From assembly GCA_023263735.1 (NCBI GenBank), contig JALQUQ010000086.1, positions 1 through 9,568 on the forward strand: a stretch of 9,568 bases of DNA, given 5' to 3'. Numbering within the stretch: position 1 is the first letter of the stretch; every line of letters starts with the position of its first letter. This stretch comes from Paracoccaceae bacterium (GTDB lineage Bacteria; Pseudomonadota; Alphaproteobacteria; Rhodobacterales; Rhodobacteraceae). The notes under the pieces were generated by a model. That model worked only from the letters and a program-made list of their open reading frames with translations. It did not search any database and was not told the origin of the DNA. Of the stretch, positions 1-6,459 are shown piece by piece. A program made the position numbers and the translations under genes.

Positions 1-1
1 C

Positions 2-1384
2 ATCAAAGACATTGCGCTTGCAGATTTCGGCCGCAAAGAACTGACCATCGCTGAAACCGAAATGCCGGGCCTGATGGCGTGCCGCGAAGAATTTGGGTCT
101 TCGCAACCGCTGAAAGGGGCGCGGATCGCTGGCTCGTTGCACATGACGGTTCAAACCGCCGTCTTGATCGAAACGCTGAAAGCGCTGGGTGCCGATGTGC
201 GCTGGGCGTCGTGCAACATTTTCTCGACCCAGGATCACGCAGCCGCCGCCATTGCCGCAAGCGGAACCCCCGTTTTTGCGATCAAGGGTGAGACGCTGGA
301 GCAGTACTGGGATTACACCGACCGCATTTTCCAGTTTGGCGGCGAAGGTGGCACCTGCAACATGATCCTTGATGATGGCGGCGATGCAACGCTGTACATT
401 TTGATGGGCGCACGCGTCGAAGCCGGGGAAACCGACCTGATCGCCGTTCCGACAAGCGAAGAAGAAGTCTGCCTTTTCAATCAGATCAAGAAACGTTTGG
501 CCGCCTCTCCCGGCTGGTTCACCAAACAGCGTGCCGCGATCAAGGGCGTTTCGGAAGAGACCACGACGGGCGTTCACCGCCTGTATGAGTTGCACAAAAA
601 GGGTCAACTTCCCTTCCCGGCGATCAACGTCAATGACTCGGTGACCAAATCGAAATTTGACAACAAATACGGCTGCAAGGAATCGCTGGTGGATGGTATC
701 CGCCGCGCGACTGACACGATGATGGCGGGCAAGGTGGCCGTGGTTTGCGGTTATGGCGATGTGGGCAAAGGTTCGGCTGCGTCGCTCCGTGGTGCGGGTG
801 CCCGCGTCAAGGTGACCGAGGTTGACCCGATCTGCGCGCTGCAAGCCGCAATGGATGGCTTTGAAGTCACCCTGTTGGAAGATGAAGTTGCATCGGCCGA
901 CATCTTTATCACGACGACCGGCAACAAGGACGTGATTCGCATCGAGCATATGCGCGAGATGAAAGACATGGCCATCGTCGGTAACATTGGCCATTTCGAC
1001 AACGAAATTCAGGTGGCAGCCCTGCGCAACCACAAGTGGACGAACATCAAGGATCAGGTGGATATGATCGAAATGCCCTCGGGCAGCCGGATCATTCTGC
1101 TGTCCGAAGGCCGTCTGCTGAACCTTGGCAATGCGACCGGACATCCGTCTTTCGTGATGTCGGCTTCGTTTACCAACCAGGTTCTGGCGCAGATCGAATT
1201 GTGGACCAAGGGTGCCGATTATCAGCCCGGCGTCTATATCCTGCCGAAATCGCTGGACGAAAAAGTGGCCCGCCTGCATCTGAAAAAGATTGGGGTCAAG
1301 CTGACCGAACTGCGCAAGGATCAGGCCGACTATATTGGCGTGGCCATCGAAGGTCCGTTCAAGTCAGAGCACTACCGCTATTGA
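2..1384 (+). CDS. ahcY: Adenosylhomocysteinase (SAH hydrolase), 5' end cut by window
   Basis: Hydrolyses S-adenosylhomocysteine reversibly to adenosine and homocysteine with bound NAD, relieving product inhibition of methyltransferases in the cytoplasmic methyl cycle. The frame is open from the first bases (460 residues visible); the opening residues [14 protein letters not shown] match the usual start of alphaproteobacterial AhcY, so only about four or five residues are missing. The ATG at 62 is internal. Visible motifs, numbered from base 2: substrate-domain GSLHMT with His near residue 47; NAD-binding Rossmann motif GYGDVGKG near residues 250-257; TTTGNKD and NIGHFDNE in the cofactor domain; and the C-terminal tail PFKSEHYRY, which in this family reaches into the neighbouring subunit's NAD site. 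The gene ends in TGA and is followed 25 bases later by a strong terminator. Any upstream SAH riboswitch would lie outside the window. The identity is certain at the family level. Confidence 0.98.
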   Translation: MKDIALADFGRKELTIAETEMPGLMACREEFGSSQPLKGARIAGSLHMTVQTAVLIETLKALGADVRWASCNIFSTQDHAAAAIAASGTPVFAIKGETLEQYWDYTDRIFQFGGEGGTCNMILDDGGDATLYILMGARVEAGETDLIAVPTSEEEVCLFNQIKKRLAASPGWFTKQRAAIKGVSEETTTGVHRLYELHKKGQLPFPAINVNDSVTKSKFDNKYGCKESLVDGIRRATDTMMAGKVAVVCGYGDVGKGSAASLRGAGARVKVTEVDPICALQAAMDGFEVTLLEDEVASADIFITTTGNKDVIRIEHMREMKDMAIVGNIGHFDNEIQVAALRNHKWTNIKDQVDMIEMPSGSRIILLSEGRLLNLGNATGHPSFVMSASFTNQVLAQIELWTKGADYQPGVYILPKSLDEKVARLHLKKIGVKLTELRKDQADYIGVAIEGPFKSEHYRY

Positions 1385-1406
1385 TCCCCTGCCCGGGGTT
1401 GAGGAC

Positions 1407-1440
1407 AAAGCCGCGCTGCAAAGCGCGGCTTTTCTTTTTT
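1407..1440 (+). terminator. Rho-independent terminator of ahcY
   Basis: A perfect 8-bp stem GCCGCGCT (1410-1417) / AGCGCGGC (1422-1429) closes a GCAA tetraloop of the stable GNRA class, followed by an 11-base T-rich tract (1430-1440, with one C). The AAA at 1407-1409 can pair with the first Ts and extend the stem. It lies 25 bases after the ahcY stop and should separate ahcY from the methyltransferase gene downstream. Confidence 0.93.
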
Positions 1441-1514
1441 CTGCTCTGCAAATTGATGGATTTTGCCGAATTCTCCCGGTAACTTGGCCCAAAAATAACG
1501 AGTTGGGGCAGAAA

Positions 1515-2087
1515 ATGTCAGAGAATGAAGACGTAAACCGCCGCGAAAAGGTGCGCGGCAGGCTTTTGGCGCATATGCCGAAAGGGGGCGTTGCCGCCGA
1601 AATTGGCGTCTGGGAAGGCCACTTTTCAAAACGCATTCTGGCCGAAACCGACGCCAAGGAACTGCATCTGATCGATCCGTGGCTCTATATGCCGGAATTT
1701 GCCAATACGGGATTTGGCCGCAAGAAAAACGAACATCTGATGGAGGAAAAGTACCTCTCGGTGGTCGAGATGTTTCGCGACAATCCAAACGTCAAAATCC
1801 ACCGGGCCACGTCGGATGTGGCGCTGGCCGGGTTGCCAGATGGGTCGTTGGATTGGATTTACATTGACGGCAATCACAATGAACCCTTTATCGACAATGA
1901 CCTTGAACTCGCCTTGGCCAAGGTCAAGCCGAATGGAACCATCGCCGGCGATGATTTCAATTGGCAGAGCGAGCGCAGTGGGGCGCCTGTCAAGAAGGCG
2001 GTCGAAGCCTTGGTTGAACGGCTGGGGGATCAGGCCTCGCTCAAGCTGATTGCCAACCAGTACTTGATTCGATTGCGGCGTGCCTGA
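1515..2087 (+). CDS. Class I SAM-dependent methyltransferase, 190 aa
   Basis: Predicted small cytoplasmic methyltransferase of the Rossmann-fold Methyltransf_24/TylF-like group; the substrate is not evident. The SAM-binding motif I is seen as AAEIGVWEGHFS (about residues 27-38), followed by the acidic motif LHLIDPW (about 51-57). A later motif DWIYIDGNHNE, then DND and a terminal AGDDF, resembles the acidic/His cluster that binds metal in O-methyltransferases of this group; metal dependence is inferred. The frame is open upstream back to 1335 inside ahcY. The ATG at 1515 is preferred because the conserved region begins shortly after it and it lies outside ahcY and its terminator; the purine-rich GGGGCAG at 1504-1510 may serve as a modest ribosome binding site. 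It is probably transcribed on its own after the ahcY terminator, though no convincing promoter was found in the 75-base gap. Proximity to ahcY (which destroys SAH) is suggestive only. Confidence 0.88.
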   Translation: MSENEDVNRREKVRGRLLAHMPKGGVAAEIGVWEGHFSKRILAETDAKELHLIDPWLYMPEFANTGFGRKKNEHLMEEKYLSVVEMFRDNPNVKIHRATSDVALAGLPDGSLDWIYIDGNHNEPFIDNDLELALAKVKPNGTIAGDDFNWQSERSGAPVKKAVEALVERLGDQASLKLIANQYLIRLRRA

Positions 2088-2123
2088 CGCAACGACAGGG
2101 GGAAGAAGACAAAATTTTTCCCT

Positions 2124-2151
2124 TTGGACTGCGGATTGCTTCCCCTAAGCT
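2124..2151 (+). promoter_or_regulatory. Possible sigma-70 promoter for the DUF2853 gene
   Basis: TTGGAC (2124-2129) and TAAGCT (2146-2151) are separated by 16 bases and lie 42 bases ahead of the ATG at 2193. The -35 match is good (TTGxAC), the -10 match is partial. No other evidence supports it, so this is a candidate only. Confidence 0.3.
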
Positions 2152-2180
2152 TGTATCGGTTGTGCTGGTTGCAAGTCAAA

Positions 2181-2188
2181 AGAGGGGA
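2181..2188 (+). promoter_or_regulatory. Ribosome binding site fixing the DUF2853 start
   Basis: AGAGGGGA lies 4 bases before the ATG at 2193. The frame is also open upstream with another ATG at 2124, but only 2193 has a Shine-Dalgarno sequence, and the conserved protein begins there. Confidence 0.75.
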
Positions 2189-2192
2189 CGTC

Positions 2193-2534
2193 ATGAGCAA
2201 GCGAGATGAATTGATCACGAAATACGCAGAGGATCTTCGCACCAAATGCAGGGTCGAGCCGGATTTGGACTTGTTGACCAAAGTCACCATCGGCTGTGGC
2301 CCCGCAATTTACAGCGCCGATGCGTCGACTGTTGCCGGGTCGGACCCGTCCGAACTTGAGACCGTCAAAAAGAACTTTCTAATGAAAAAGCTGGGCCTGC
2401 CCGAGGGCGACGCTCTCATGGCTGCCATTGATGCGGTGATCGAAACCTATGGCCGATCCGAGCGCAACAAATACCGGGCTGTCGTTTATTATATGTTGGT
2501 CAAACATTTCGGCAAAGAAGCGGTTTACGGCTAA
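2193..2534 (+). CDS. DUF2853 family protein, 113 aa
   Basis: A small, soluble, mostly helical protein of unknown function. I recognise the family from the start MSKRDELITKYAEDL, the central block LLTKVTIGCGPAIYSADASTV, the segment ELETVKKNF, and the ending YRAVVYYMLVKHFGKEAVYG. Together these match the pattern of DUF2853 proteins, which are common in marine alphaproteobacteria and Bacteroidetes. The length is normal for the family and the protein appears intact. There is no signal peptide or membrane segment, and the last residues before the stop are the conserved VYG. The gene stands alone: the methyltransferase stop lies 105 bases upstream, and the gene downstream is convergent. No biochemical role is established that I can cite, and the context does not suggest one. 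A strong ribosome binding site supports efficient expression. Confidence 0.9.
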   Translation: MSKRDELITKYAEDLRTKCRVEPDLDLLTKVTIGCGPAIYSADASTVAGSDPSELETVKKNFLMKKLGLPEGDALMAAIDAVIETYGRSERNKYRAVVYYMLVKHFGKEAVYG

Positions 2535-2747
2535 GGCCGCGCATTTTCCCAACCTGAGATACGGGTTTCTGCTGGCGGTCTTTGCGAAGAGCAAGGCCGC
2601 CACACCTTTCTCCTTGGTTCGGCAACTTTGCAGAAAACTCTAAGGGCAATTCGATTGCCTAATGGCGCGCATAAGCCGAATATCGGGCTAGGCAGGATGC
2701 CTGGGACCTTTTCAGAACACGTGTGGTGCAAGGGGTGCACGTGGGGT

Positions 2748-2785
2748 GGATGGAGGGTCCCGTATGGGGTCGGGGCCCTCCATTT
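2748..2785. repeat. Long GC-rich inverted repeat (hairpin)
   Basis: ATGGAGGGTCCC (2750-2761) can pair with GGGGCCCTCCAT (2772-2783) over 12 bp with one G-T pair, closing a 10-base loop. Two further G-T pairs can extend it at the base. There is no T tract after it on either strand, so it is not a classical intrinsic terminator. It could be a repeat-element hairpin or an RNA stabilising structure. Confidence 0.65.
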
Positions 2786-2808
2786 CCGATCGGGTTCCGG
2801 TATGGCCC

Positions 2809-2852
2809 AAATTTCTTTCAAAGAAATTTGCAAAAACCTTTTCAAGGTTTTT
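2809..2852. terminator. Two adjacent AT-rich palindromes, probable bidirectional terminator
   Basis: First palindrome: AAATTTCTTT (2809-2818) and AAAGAAATTT (2820-2829). Second palindrome: AAAAACCTT (2832-2840), loop TTC, AAGGTTTTT (2844-2852), a perfect 9-bp stem ending in five Ts on the plus strand and, by symmetry, five Ts on the minus strand. They lie 22 bases beyond the stop of the minus-strand EVE gene and 275 bases after the plus-strand DUF2853 gene. They are therefore well placed to end the tsaD operon and also to stop read-through from the other side. Paired palindromes separated by only two bases are unusual for a simple terminator. Confidence 0.7.
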
Positions 2853-2874
2853 AGCACTTGAACCAACGCAGGCC

Positions 2875-3294
2875 TTACGGATCAACGCCTCCCAATCGGC
2901 ACAGGAATGACCATTCTTCCGCGCTGACCGGCTGAACGGACAGGCGGGTGTTATTGACCAACACCATGTCTTTCAGGTCCGGAATCGCCTTGCATTCCTC
3001 CAAGGTGATGGGGCGCAGCATGGGCTGGACCGCACGGATCATGACGCAATCCCATCTGGGGTCGTCGGTGGTGCTGTCGGGTTGGCTTTCGCGGCAGACC
3101 TCAACGATCCCGACGATCTCCTTGCCGATGTTGGAATGGTAGAAGAACCCGCGATCGCCGATCTTCATGGCGCGCATGTTGTTGCGCGCCTGATAGTTGC
3201 GGACGCCGTGCCACTCTTCGCCTTCTGCACCTTTGGCGACCTGCTGATCCCAGCTCCAAGCGTCGGGCTCGGATTTGAACAGCCAGAAATTCAT
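2875..3294 (-). CDS. EVE domain-containing protein (Thy28-like), 139 aa
   Basis: A single-domain protein of the EVE family, part of the PUA-like superfamily together with YTH, ASCH and PUA domains. Members bind modified bases in nucleic acids; the eukaryotic homologue is thymocyte nuclear protein 1. The whole family length is present. Visible motifs are the N-terminal WLFKSEP (residues 4-10), WHGVRNYQARNNMR (28-41), the strand GFFYHSN (49-55), and the C-terminal TRLSVQPVSAEEW (116-128). The frame extends upstream to an ATG at 3312, but the start at 3294 is chosen because the protein begins MNFWLFK in this family and because its ATG overlaps the yciI-like stop as ATGA, typical of translational coupling. 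It is the last gene of the tsaD-gpsA-yciI-EVE operon and is followed by the palindromic terminator. Which modified base it reads is unknown. Confidence 0.93.
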   Translation of the reverse strand: MNFWLFKSEPDAWSWDQQVAKGAEGEEWHGVRNYQARNNMRAMKIGDRGFFYHSNIGKEIVGIVEVCRESQPDSTTDDPRWDCVMIRAVQPMLRPITLEECKAIPDLKDMVLVNNTRLSVQPVSAEEWSFLCRLGGVDP

Positions 3295-3563
3295 CCGATG
3301 ACCTTTTTCCATTCCTGAATTTGCACCGATTCAAAGAGGCCGGCCTTGGCATAGGGGTCGTTGTCTGCCCAGTCGCGGGCGGCACTCAGGTCGGCCACCT
3401 CAAGGATCACCAGGCTGCCGCACATCTGACCGTCGCCATCCAGAAACGGGCCCGCCATTTCGACGACACCCGAGGTCTGGATGTGGGCCAGATGGGCAGA
3501 GCGGTTTTCCACCCGCACCGGAAGGTGGCCGGGTTTGTCTTTGCAGATCAGGGCGACGCGCAT
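3291..3563 (-). CDS. YciI family protein, 90 aa
   Basis: A small protein with the YCII ferredoxin-like fold. The molecular role of stand-alone members is mostly unknown; enzymes with this fold include lyase/dehydrochlorinase-type proteins that use a His-Asp pair. Visible hallmarks are RSAHLAHI with His24, the central block AGPFLDGDGQMCGSLVI (37-53), and NDPYAKAGLF with Asp69 (68-77), followed by the closing strand with Trp85. His24 and Asp69 are the candidate catalytic dyad. The full family length is present. The start at 3563 lies 2 bases after the gpsA stop, with a GAGGA ribosome binding site inside the gpsA 3' end; the stop overlaps the EVE start. It is therefore expressed with gpsA and tsaD. 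The conserved neighbourhood may reflect co-expression rather than a shared pathway. Confidence 0.92.
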   Translation of the reverse strand: MRVALICKDKPGHLPVRVENRSAHLAHIQTSGVVEMAGPFLDGDGQMCGSLVILEVADLSAARDWADNDPYAKAGLFESVQIQEWKKVIG

Positions 3564-3565
3564 GT

Positions 3566-4522
3566 TTATTCCTCTTTCAAAGGGCGAGACATCAGGTCTT
3601 GGACGGCCTCGTGCACCGAGACTTTACCAGAAGTCAGTGCGGCGACCATCCGGGTGACCGGAATTTGGGAGAGCGTTCCAGAGCGGGTGGCCTGCTGGAC
3701 GATGGCGGAGGCCGTGGCGACGCCCTCGACCGTGGCTTTTGCATCGGGTGCCCGACCGGAGCCGAGCGCGATTCCATGGCGAAAATTTCGGCTTTGGTCC
3801 GAGGTGCAGGTCAGGACCAGATCCCCCAGCCCTGAAAGCCCGGCCAAAGTTTCAGGCCGTGCCCCAAGTTGCAGGGCAAATCGCTGCATTTCCGAAAAGC
3901 CCCGGGTCATCAAGGCTGCACGGGCGCTGTCACCCAGCCCGGCCCCAATCACAACCCCGGCGGCGATGGCGATCACGTTCTTCAAGGCGCCACCGAGTTC
4001 CGCCCCGACCACATCGGTCGTGCGATAGAGCCGAAGCTGGGGCGTCGATAATCCCTCTTGCAGGGAAACAGCAGTGGCGTCGCTGCTGCTGGCCAAGGTC
4101 AGGGCCGTGGGCAGGCCCTTTGCGATGTCGGCGGCGAAACTGGGGCCGGTCAGAATGGCGGTTTGGGCCCCGGGGCAGTTTTGCGCGATCACCGAGGTCG
4201 GTCCCTGCAAGGTGCCAAGATCGATGCCCTTGCAGCAGGCGACCAGCGATTTGTCGCGGAAGGACAGGCCAGAGGTGGCCAGAAACTTGCCCAGACTTTG
4301 CATGGGCATCGCCAACAGAAAAACGTCGTGGCTTGCAAGCTCCATCAACGACCCTGCGACACTGACTTCATCTGGCAATCTGGCCCCCGGGAGTTTCGCA
4401 CTTTCGCGATGCGCTGCGAGATGGGCCACATCCCTCGCCCAGAGGGTGACAGGGGCCTTTCGCCCCAGGGCGATTGCCAACCCCGTCCCAAAGGCACCGG
4501 CCCCCAAAATTGCGATTTTCAT
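3566..4522 (-). CDS. gpsA: NAD(P)+-dependent glycerol-3-phosphate dehydrogenase, 318 aa
   Basis: Reduces dihydroxyacetone phosphate to sn-glycerol-3-phosphate, the backbone precursor of phospholipids, in the cytoplasm. The N-terminal Rossmann domain begins [16 protein letters not shown] with the GxGxxG motif at residues 7-12. CCKGI (residues 96-100) carries a conserved lysine, and [12 protein letters not shown] (125-136) is the family's substrate-proximal loop. The catalytic lysine is Lys181 in GALKNV. The C-terminal helical domain shows GLGDLVLTC (231-239) and SRNFRHG (244-250). The length is slightly below the usual 325-340 residues but no motif is missing. The start codon overlaps the tsaD stop (ATGA at 4519-4522), so translation is probably coupled to tsaD. 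Pairing of gpsA with tsaD is frequent in alphaproteobacteria. Confidence 0.97.
   Translation of the reverse strand: MKIAILGAGAFGTGLAIALGRKAPVTLWARDVAHLAAHRESAKLPGARLPDEVSVAGSLMELASHDVFLLAMPMQSLGKFLATSGLSFRDKSLVACCKGIDLGTLQGPTSVIAQNCPGAQTAILTGPSFAADIAKGLPTALTLASSSDATAVSLQEGLSTPQLRLYRTTDVVGAELGGALKNVIAIAAGVVIGAGLGDSARAALMTRGFSEMQRFALQLGARPETLAGLSGLGDLVLTCTSDQSRNFRHGIALGSGRAPDAKATVEGVATASAIVQQATRSGTLSQIPVTRMVAALTSGKVSVHEAVQDLMSRPLKEE
3570..3574 (-). promoter_or_regulatory. Ribosome binding site for the yciI-like gene inside gpsA
   Basis: On the minus strand GAGGA lies in the last sense codons of gpsA, 6 bases before the ATG at 3563. It supports coupled translation of the two genes and fixes the start. 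Confidence 0.7.
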
Positions 4523-5613
4523 GCCTTTGCCCCTTTTTTCCCAGAGCCAAGAAGAGCGGGTGCCGTCTGGTCCAAGGGCCAGCGCGGCCGTGCGGACAGA
4601 TCAAAACCATCCGAATGGCCAGCCAGAAACCGCTCGAGTCCGGCATAGGCGATCATGGCGGCATTGTCAGTGCAAAGGCGCAGCGGGGGCGCAAGGAAGC
4701 GCACGCCCAATTCGGCACAGACCGACATCAGCCCCTGACGGATCGGCTGGTTTGCGGCAACGCCCCCGGCCACGGCAAGAACCGGTTTTGTTGGCGCTTC
4801 GTCCAGATAGAGGGCCAGCGCGCGCCGAGACTTTTCAACCAGAACATCGGTCATCGCCCGTTGAAAGGCGGCACAAATATCGGAAACGTCTTGGTGATAC
4901 AGACCGCCCTGAAGCTCGATCAACTGGTCGCGCAGCCGCAGGACAGCGGTCTTGAGCCCCGAGAAAGACATGTCACATCCGGGCCGATCCAAGAGGGGTC
5001 TTGGTAGGGAAAAGCGCTTTGCATCCCCCATGGCGGCGCGCTTTTCGACGATCGGCCCGCCGGGTTGCCCAAGCCCCAGCAGTTTGGCCACTTTGTCAAA
5101 GGCTTCGCCGGGGGCGTCGTCGATGGTGCCGCCAAGGCGGCGAAACGAGTCTGGCCCGTAAGCAATCAGGAATTGGCAGTGCCCGCCCGAGACGAGGAGC
5201 AGCAAATAAGGGAATTCGACCGCATCCGTCAGACGCGGGGTCAGCGCATGCCCGGCCAGATGGTTGACCCCGACAAGCGGAAGGCCCGTCGCGGCGGACA
5301 AGCCCTTTGCCATCATCACGCCGGAAAGCACACCGCCGATCAACCCCGGGCCCGCCGTAACCGCGATGGCATCCAAATCGCCAAAGGTCAGACCCGCTTC
5401 TGTCAGGGCCGCTTCGATGCATCCGTCCAATCGTTCGGCATGGGCGCGGGCGGCGATTTCCGGCACGACGCCGCCAAAGGCCGCGTGCAAGTCGGTTTGG
5501 CCTTCGACAACAGACGAAAGGATCGTGGCTGGCTGTGCCGCGTCTGGGTCAAAGCGCACAATTGCGGCTGCGGTGTCATCGCAACTTGACTCGATGCCCA
5601 GAAAAGTCAGCAT
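4519..5613 (-). CDS. tsaD: tRNA N6-adenosine threonylcarbamoyltransferase, 364 aa
   Basis: Transfers the threonylcarbamoyl group from threonylcarbamoyl-AMP (made by TsaC) onto A37 of tRNAs that read ANN codons, working with TsaB and TsaE; an essential t6A step. The ASKHA-fold N-terminus reads [14 protein letters not shown] (residues 6-19). [10 protein letters not shown] (89-98) follows. The metal ligands are His118 and His122 in NHLAGH, and Asp316 in [16 protein letters not shown] (280-289) is the second nucleotide-binding segment. The open frame continues far upstream, antisense to hemD and the mic60-like gene, but the protein starts at 5613 ([10 protein letters not shown]), where homology begins. 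The ribosome binding site is weak. It is the first gene of the tsaD-gpsA-yciI-EVE operon, and only 54 bases separate it from the divergent hemD, so both promoters must be compact or overlap the genes. I could not identify them with confidence. Confidence 0.98.
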   Translation of the reverse strand: MLTFLGIESSCDDTAAAIVRFDPDAAQPATILSSVVEGQTDLHAAFGGVVPEIAARAHAERLDGCIEAALTEAGLTFGDLDAIAVTAGPGLIGGVLSGVMMAKGLSAATGLPLVGVNHLAGHALTPRLTDAVEFPYLLLLVSGGHCQFLIAYGPDSFRRLGGTIDDAPGEAFDKVAKLLGLGQPGGPIVEKRAAMGDAKRFSLPRPLLDRPGCDMSFSGLKTAVLRLRDQLIELQGGLYHQDVSDICAAFQRAMTDVLVEKSRRALALYLDEAPTKPVLAVAGGVAANQPIRQGLMSVCAELGVRFLAPPLRLCTDNAAMIAYAGLERFLAGHSDGFDLSARPRWPLDQTAPALLGSGKKGAKA

Positions 5614-5667
5614 GGTACAGCCTGCCCCGCTAGGTTTTGCCGCTTGTTTGCAGGTAACATTCGATCC

Positions 5668-6390
5668 ATGACCCCGCAATCCCGTTTCCCCACCATCTTG
5701 ATCACGCGGCCAGAGCCGCAGGCCAGCCGCTTTGCCAAAGATTTGATTGCAACCTTTGGGCCCACGGTCTCTACGCTCGTTTCGCCCCTGATGCGGCCCG
5801 AGGTTTTGGTGCCGGCGCTGCCGCAGATGCCCTTTGCATCCGTGGTCTTCACGTCTGAATCCGGGGTCAGGGCGGCGCGAGAGTTGAAATTGACCCTGCC
5901 CGACATGGCCTTTTGTGTGGGGGACCAAACGGCAAAGGTTGCCGCGCAGGCCGGGTTTACGGCCCTTTCTGCCAAAGGCGATGCGGATGATTTGTTTGAT
6001 TTGCTGATGATCCACGCAGATTTTCAGCCATTCCTTTTGCTGCAGGGAAAAGAAACCCGGGGAAATTTGCTGGAACGTTTGCGGGCGCGGGGGGTGAATG
6101 CCGCGCAGGCCGTGATCTATGAACAGAGAGAGCAGCCGTTGAACGCCGCGGCGGTAAACGCCCTGACGAATAAGGGCGACGTTATCCTGCCGGTTTTTTC
6201 CCCCAGAACCGCCGAATTGCTGGTCGCGGCAATGGGTCACATCAACGTGGTGGCCAAGACCCGCTTTGTTGCAATCAGCCCCGCATGTGCAAAAAAACTT
6301 GGCCCATTTGCGGAACTTGCCGCTGTCAGCGCCACGCCGGATCGCGACGGCATGATGGACGCGCTGAAAGCGGTGGTCTCCTGCACTTGA
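5668..6390 (+). CDS. hemD: Uroporphyrinogen-III synthase, 240 aa
   Basis: Cyclises hydroxymethylbilane and inverts ring D to give uroporphyrinogen III, the common precursor of haem, sirohaem, cobalamin and bacteriochlorophyll. HemD proteins are very divergent in sequence. The supporting features here are the start [14 protein letters not shown] (about residues 9-22), FTSESGVRA (62-70), [17 protein letters not shown] with the VG..TA motif (about 81-97), the KGDADDL segment (102-108), [12 protein letters not shown] (about 122-133), the VIYEQR segment, and a late FSPRTA. The two-domain length is normal. The ATG at 5668 is chosen over a TTG at 5644 in the same frame because homology begins just after it; the only nearby Shine-Dalgarno-like bases, AGGT at 5652-5655, are weak. 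hemC, often adjacent, is not in this window. It is followed by the mic60-like gene and hemY on the same strand. Confidence 0.9.
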   Translation: MTPQSRFPTILITRPEPQASRFAKDLIATFGPTVSTLVSPLMRPEVLVPALPQMPFASVVFTSESGVRAARELKLTLPDMAFCVGDQTAKVAAQAGFTALSAKGDADDLFDLLMIHADFQPFLLLQGKETRGNLLERLRARGVNAAQAVIYEQREQPLNAAAVNALTNKGDVILPVFSPRTAELLVAAMGHINVVAKTRFVAISPACAKKLGPFAELAAVSATPDRDGMMDALKAVVSCT

Positions 6391-6424
6391 ACCCACTGCC
6401 AGTCCGTTATTAGGTATTTGAAAG

Positions 6425-6441
6425 GCCCGGAATCTTCGGGC
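6425..6441 (+). other. Small hairpin in the mic60-like leader
   Basis: GCCCG (6425-6429) pairs with CGGGC (6437-6441), and an inner G-T and A-T pair leave a three-base loop. It ends 6 bases before the ribosome binding site and has no T tract, so it is unlikely to be a terminator. It might affect initiation or mark a processing point between hemD and the next gene. It may also be chance. Confidence 0.3.
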
Positions 6442-6447
6442 GGAATC

Positions 6448-6455
6448 AGGAAGAG
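6448..6455 (+). promoter_or_regulatory. Ribosome binding site fixing the mic60-like start
   Basis: AGGAAGAG lies 4 bases before the ATG at 6460. It decides between this ATG and a TTG at 6418 in the same frame, which has no such site. Confidence 0.75.
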
Positions 6456-6459
6456 CTTG

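Larger units (their letters stand above)
2535..2874. other. Convergent intergenic region rich in inverted repeats, no credible gene
   Basis: These 340 bases lie between the 3' ends of the DUF2853 gene (+) and the EVE gene (-). Short open frames exist (for example 2628-2861 +), but they run straight through inverted repeats and show no family resemblance. From left to right it contains a small hairpin GGCAAT-TCG-ATTGCC (2645-2659), an 8-bp palindrome ACACGTGT (2717-2724), a GT/G-rich stretch with two GTGCA motifs (2726-2748), a long GC-rich hairpin (2748-2785), and two AT-rich palindromes (2809-2852). The density of paired sequence suggests terminators plus possibly an intergenic repeat element or a structured RNA. 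Confidence 0.6.

Noticed and set aside
2628..2861. 77-codon plus-strand open frame in the convergent intergenic region, starting with TTG.
   Set aside because: It runs through the GC-rich hairpin and both AT-rich palindromes, has no ribosome binding site and no family resemblance. It could only matter as a translated repeat element, which is covered as a finding on the DNA.
4074..4955. 293-codon plus-strand open frame opposite gpsA and tsaD.
   Set aside because: Antisense to conserved motifs of both genes; its composition is typical of a shadow frame.
5614..5667. Search for divergent promoters of tsaD and hemD in the 54-base gap.
   Set aside because: No pair of boxes with good matches and spacing was found on either strand. 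The promoters may lie partly inside the coding regions.
6387..6416. Possible promoter between hemD and the mic60-like gene (TTGAAC with TATTAG or TAGGTA).
   Set aside because: The spacing (15 or 18 bases) and -10 matches are poor, and the genes are close enough to be one transcript. The evidence is too weak to annotate.
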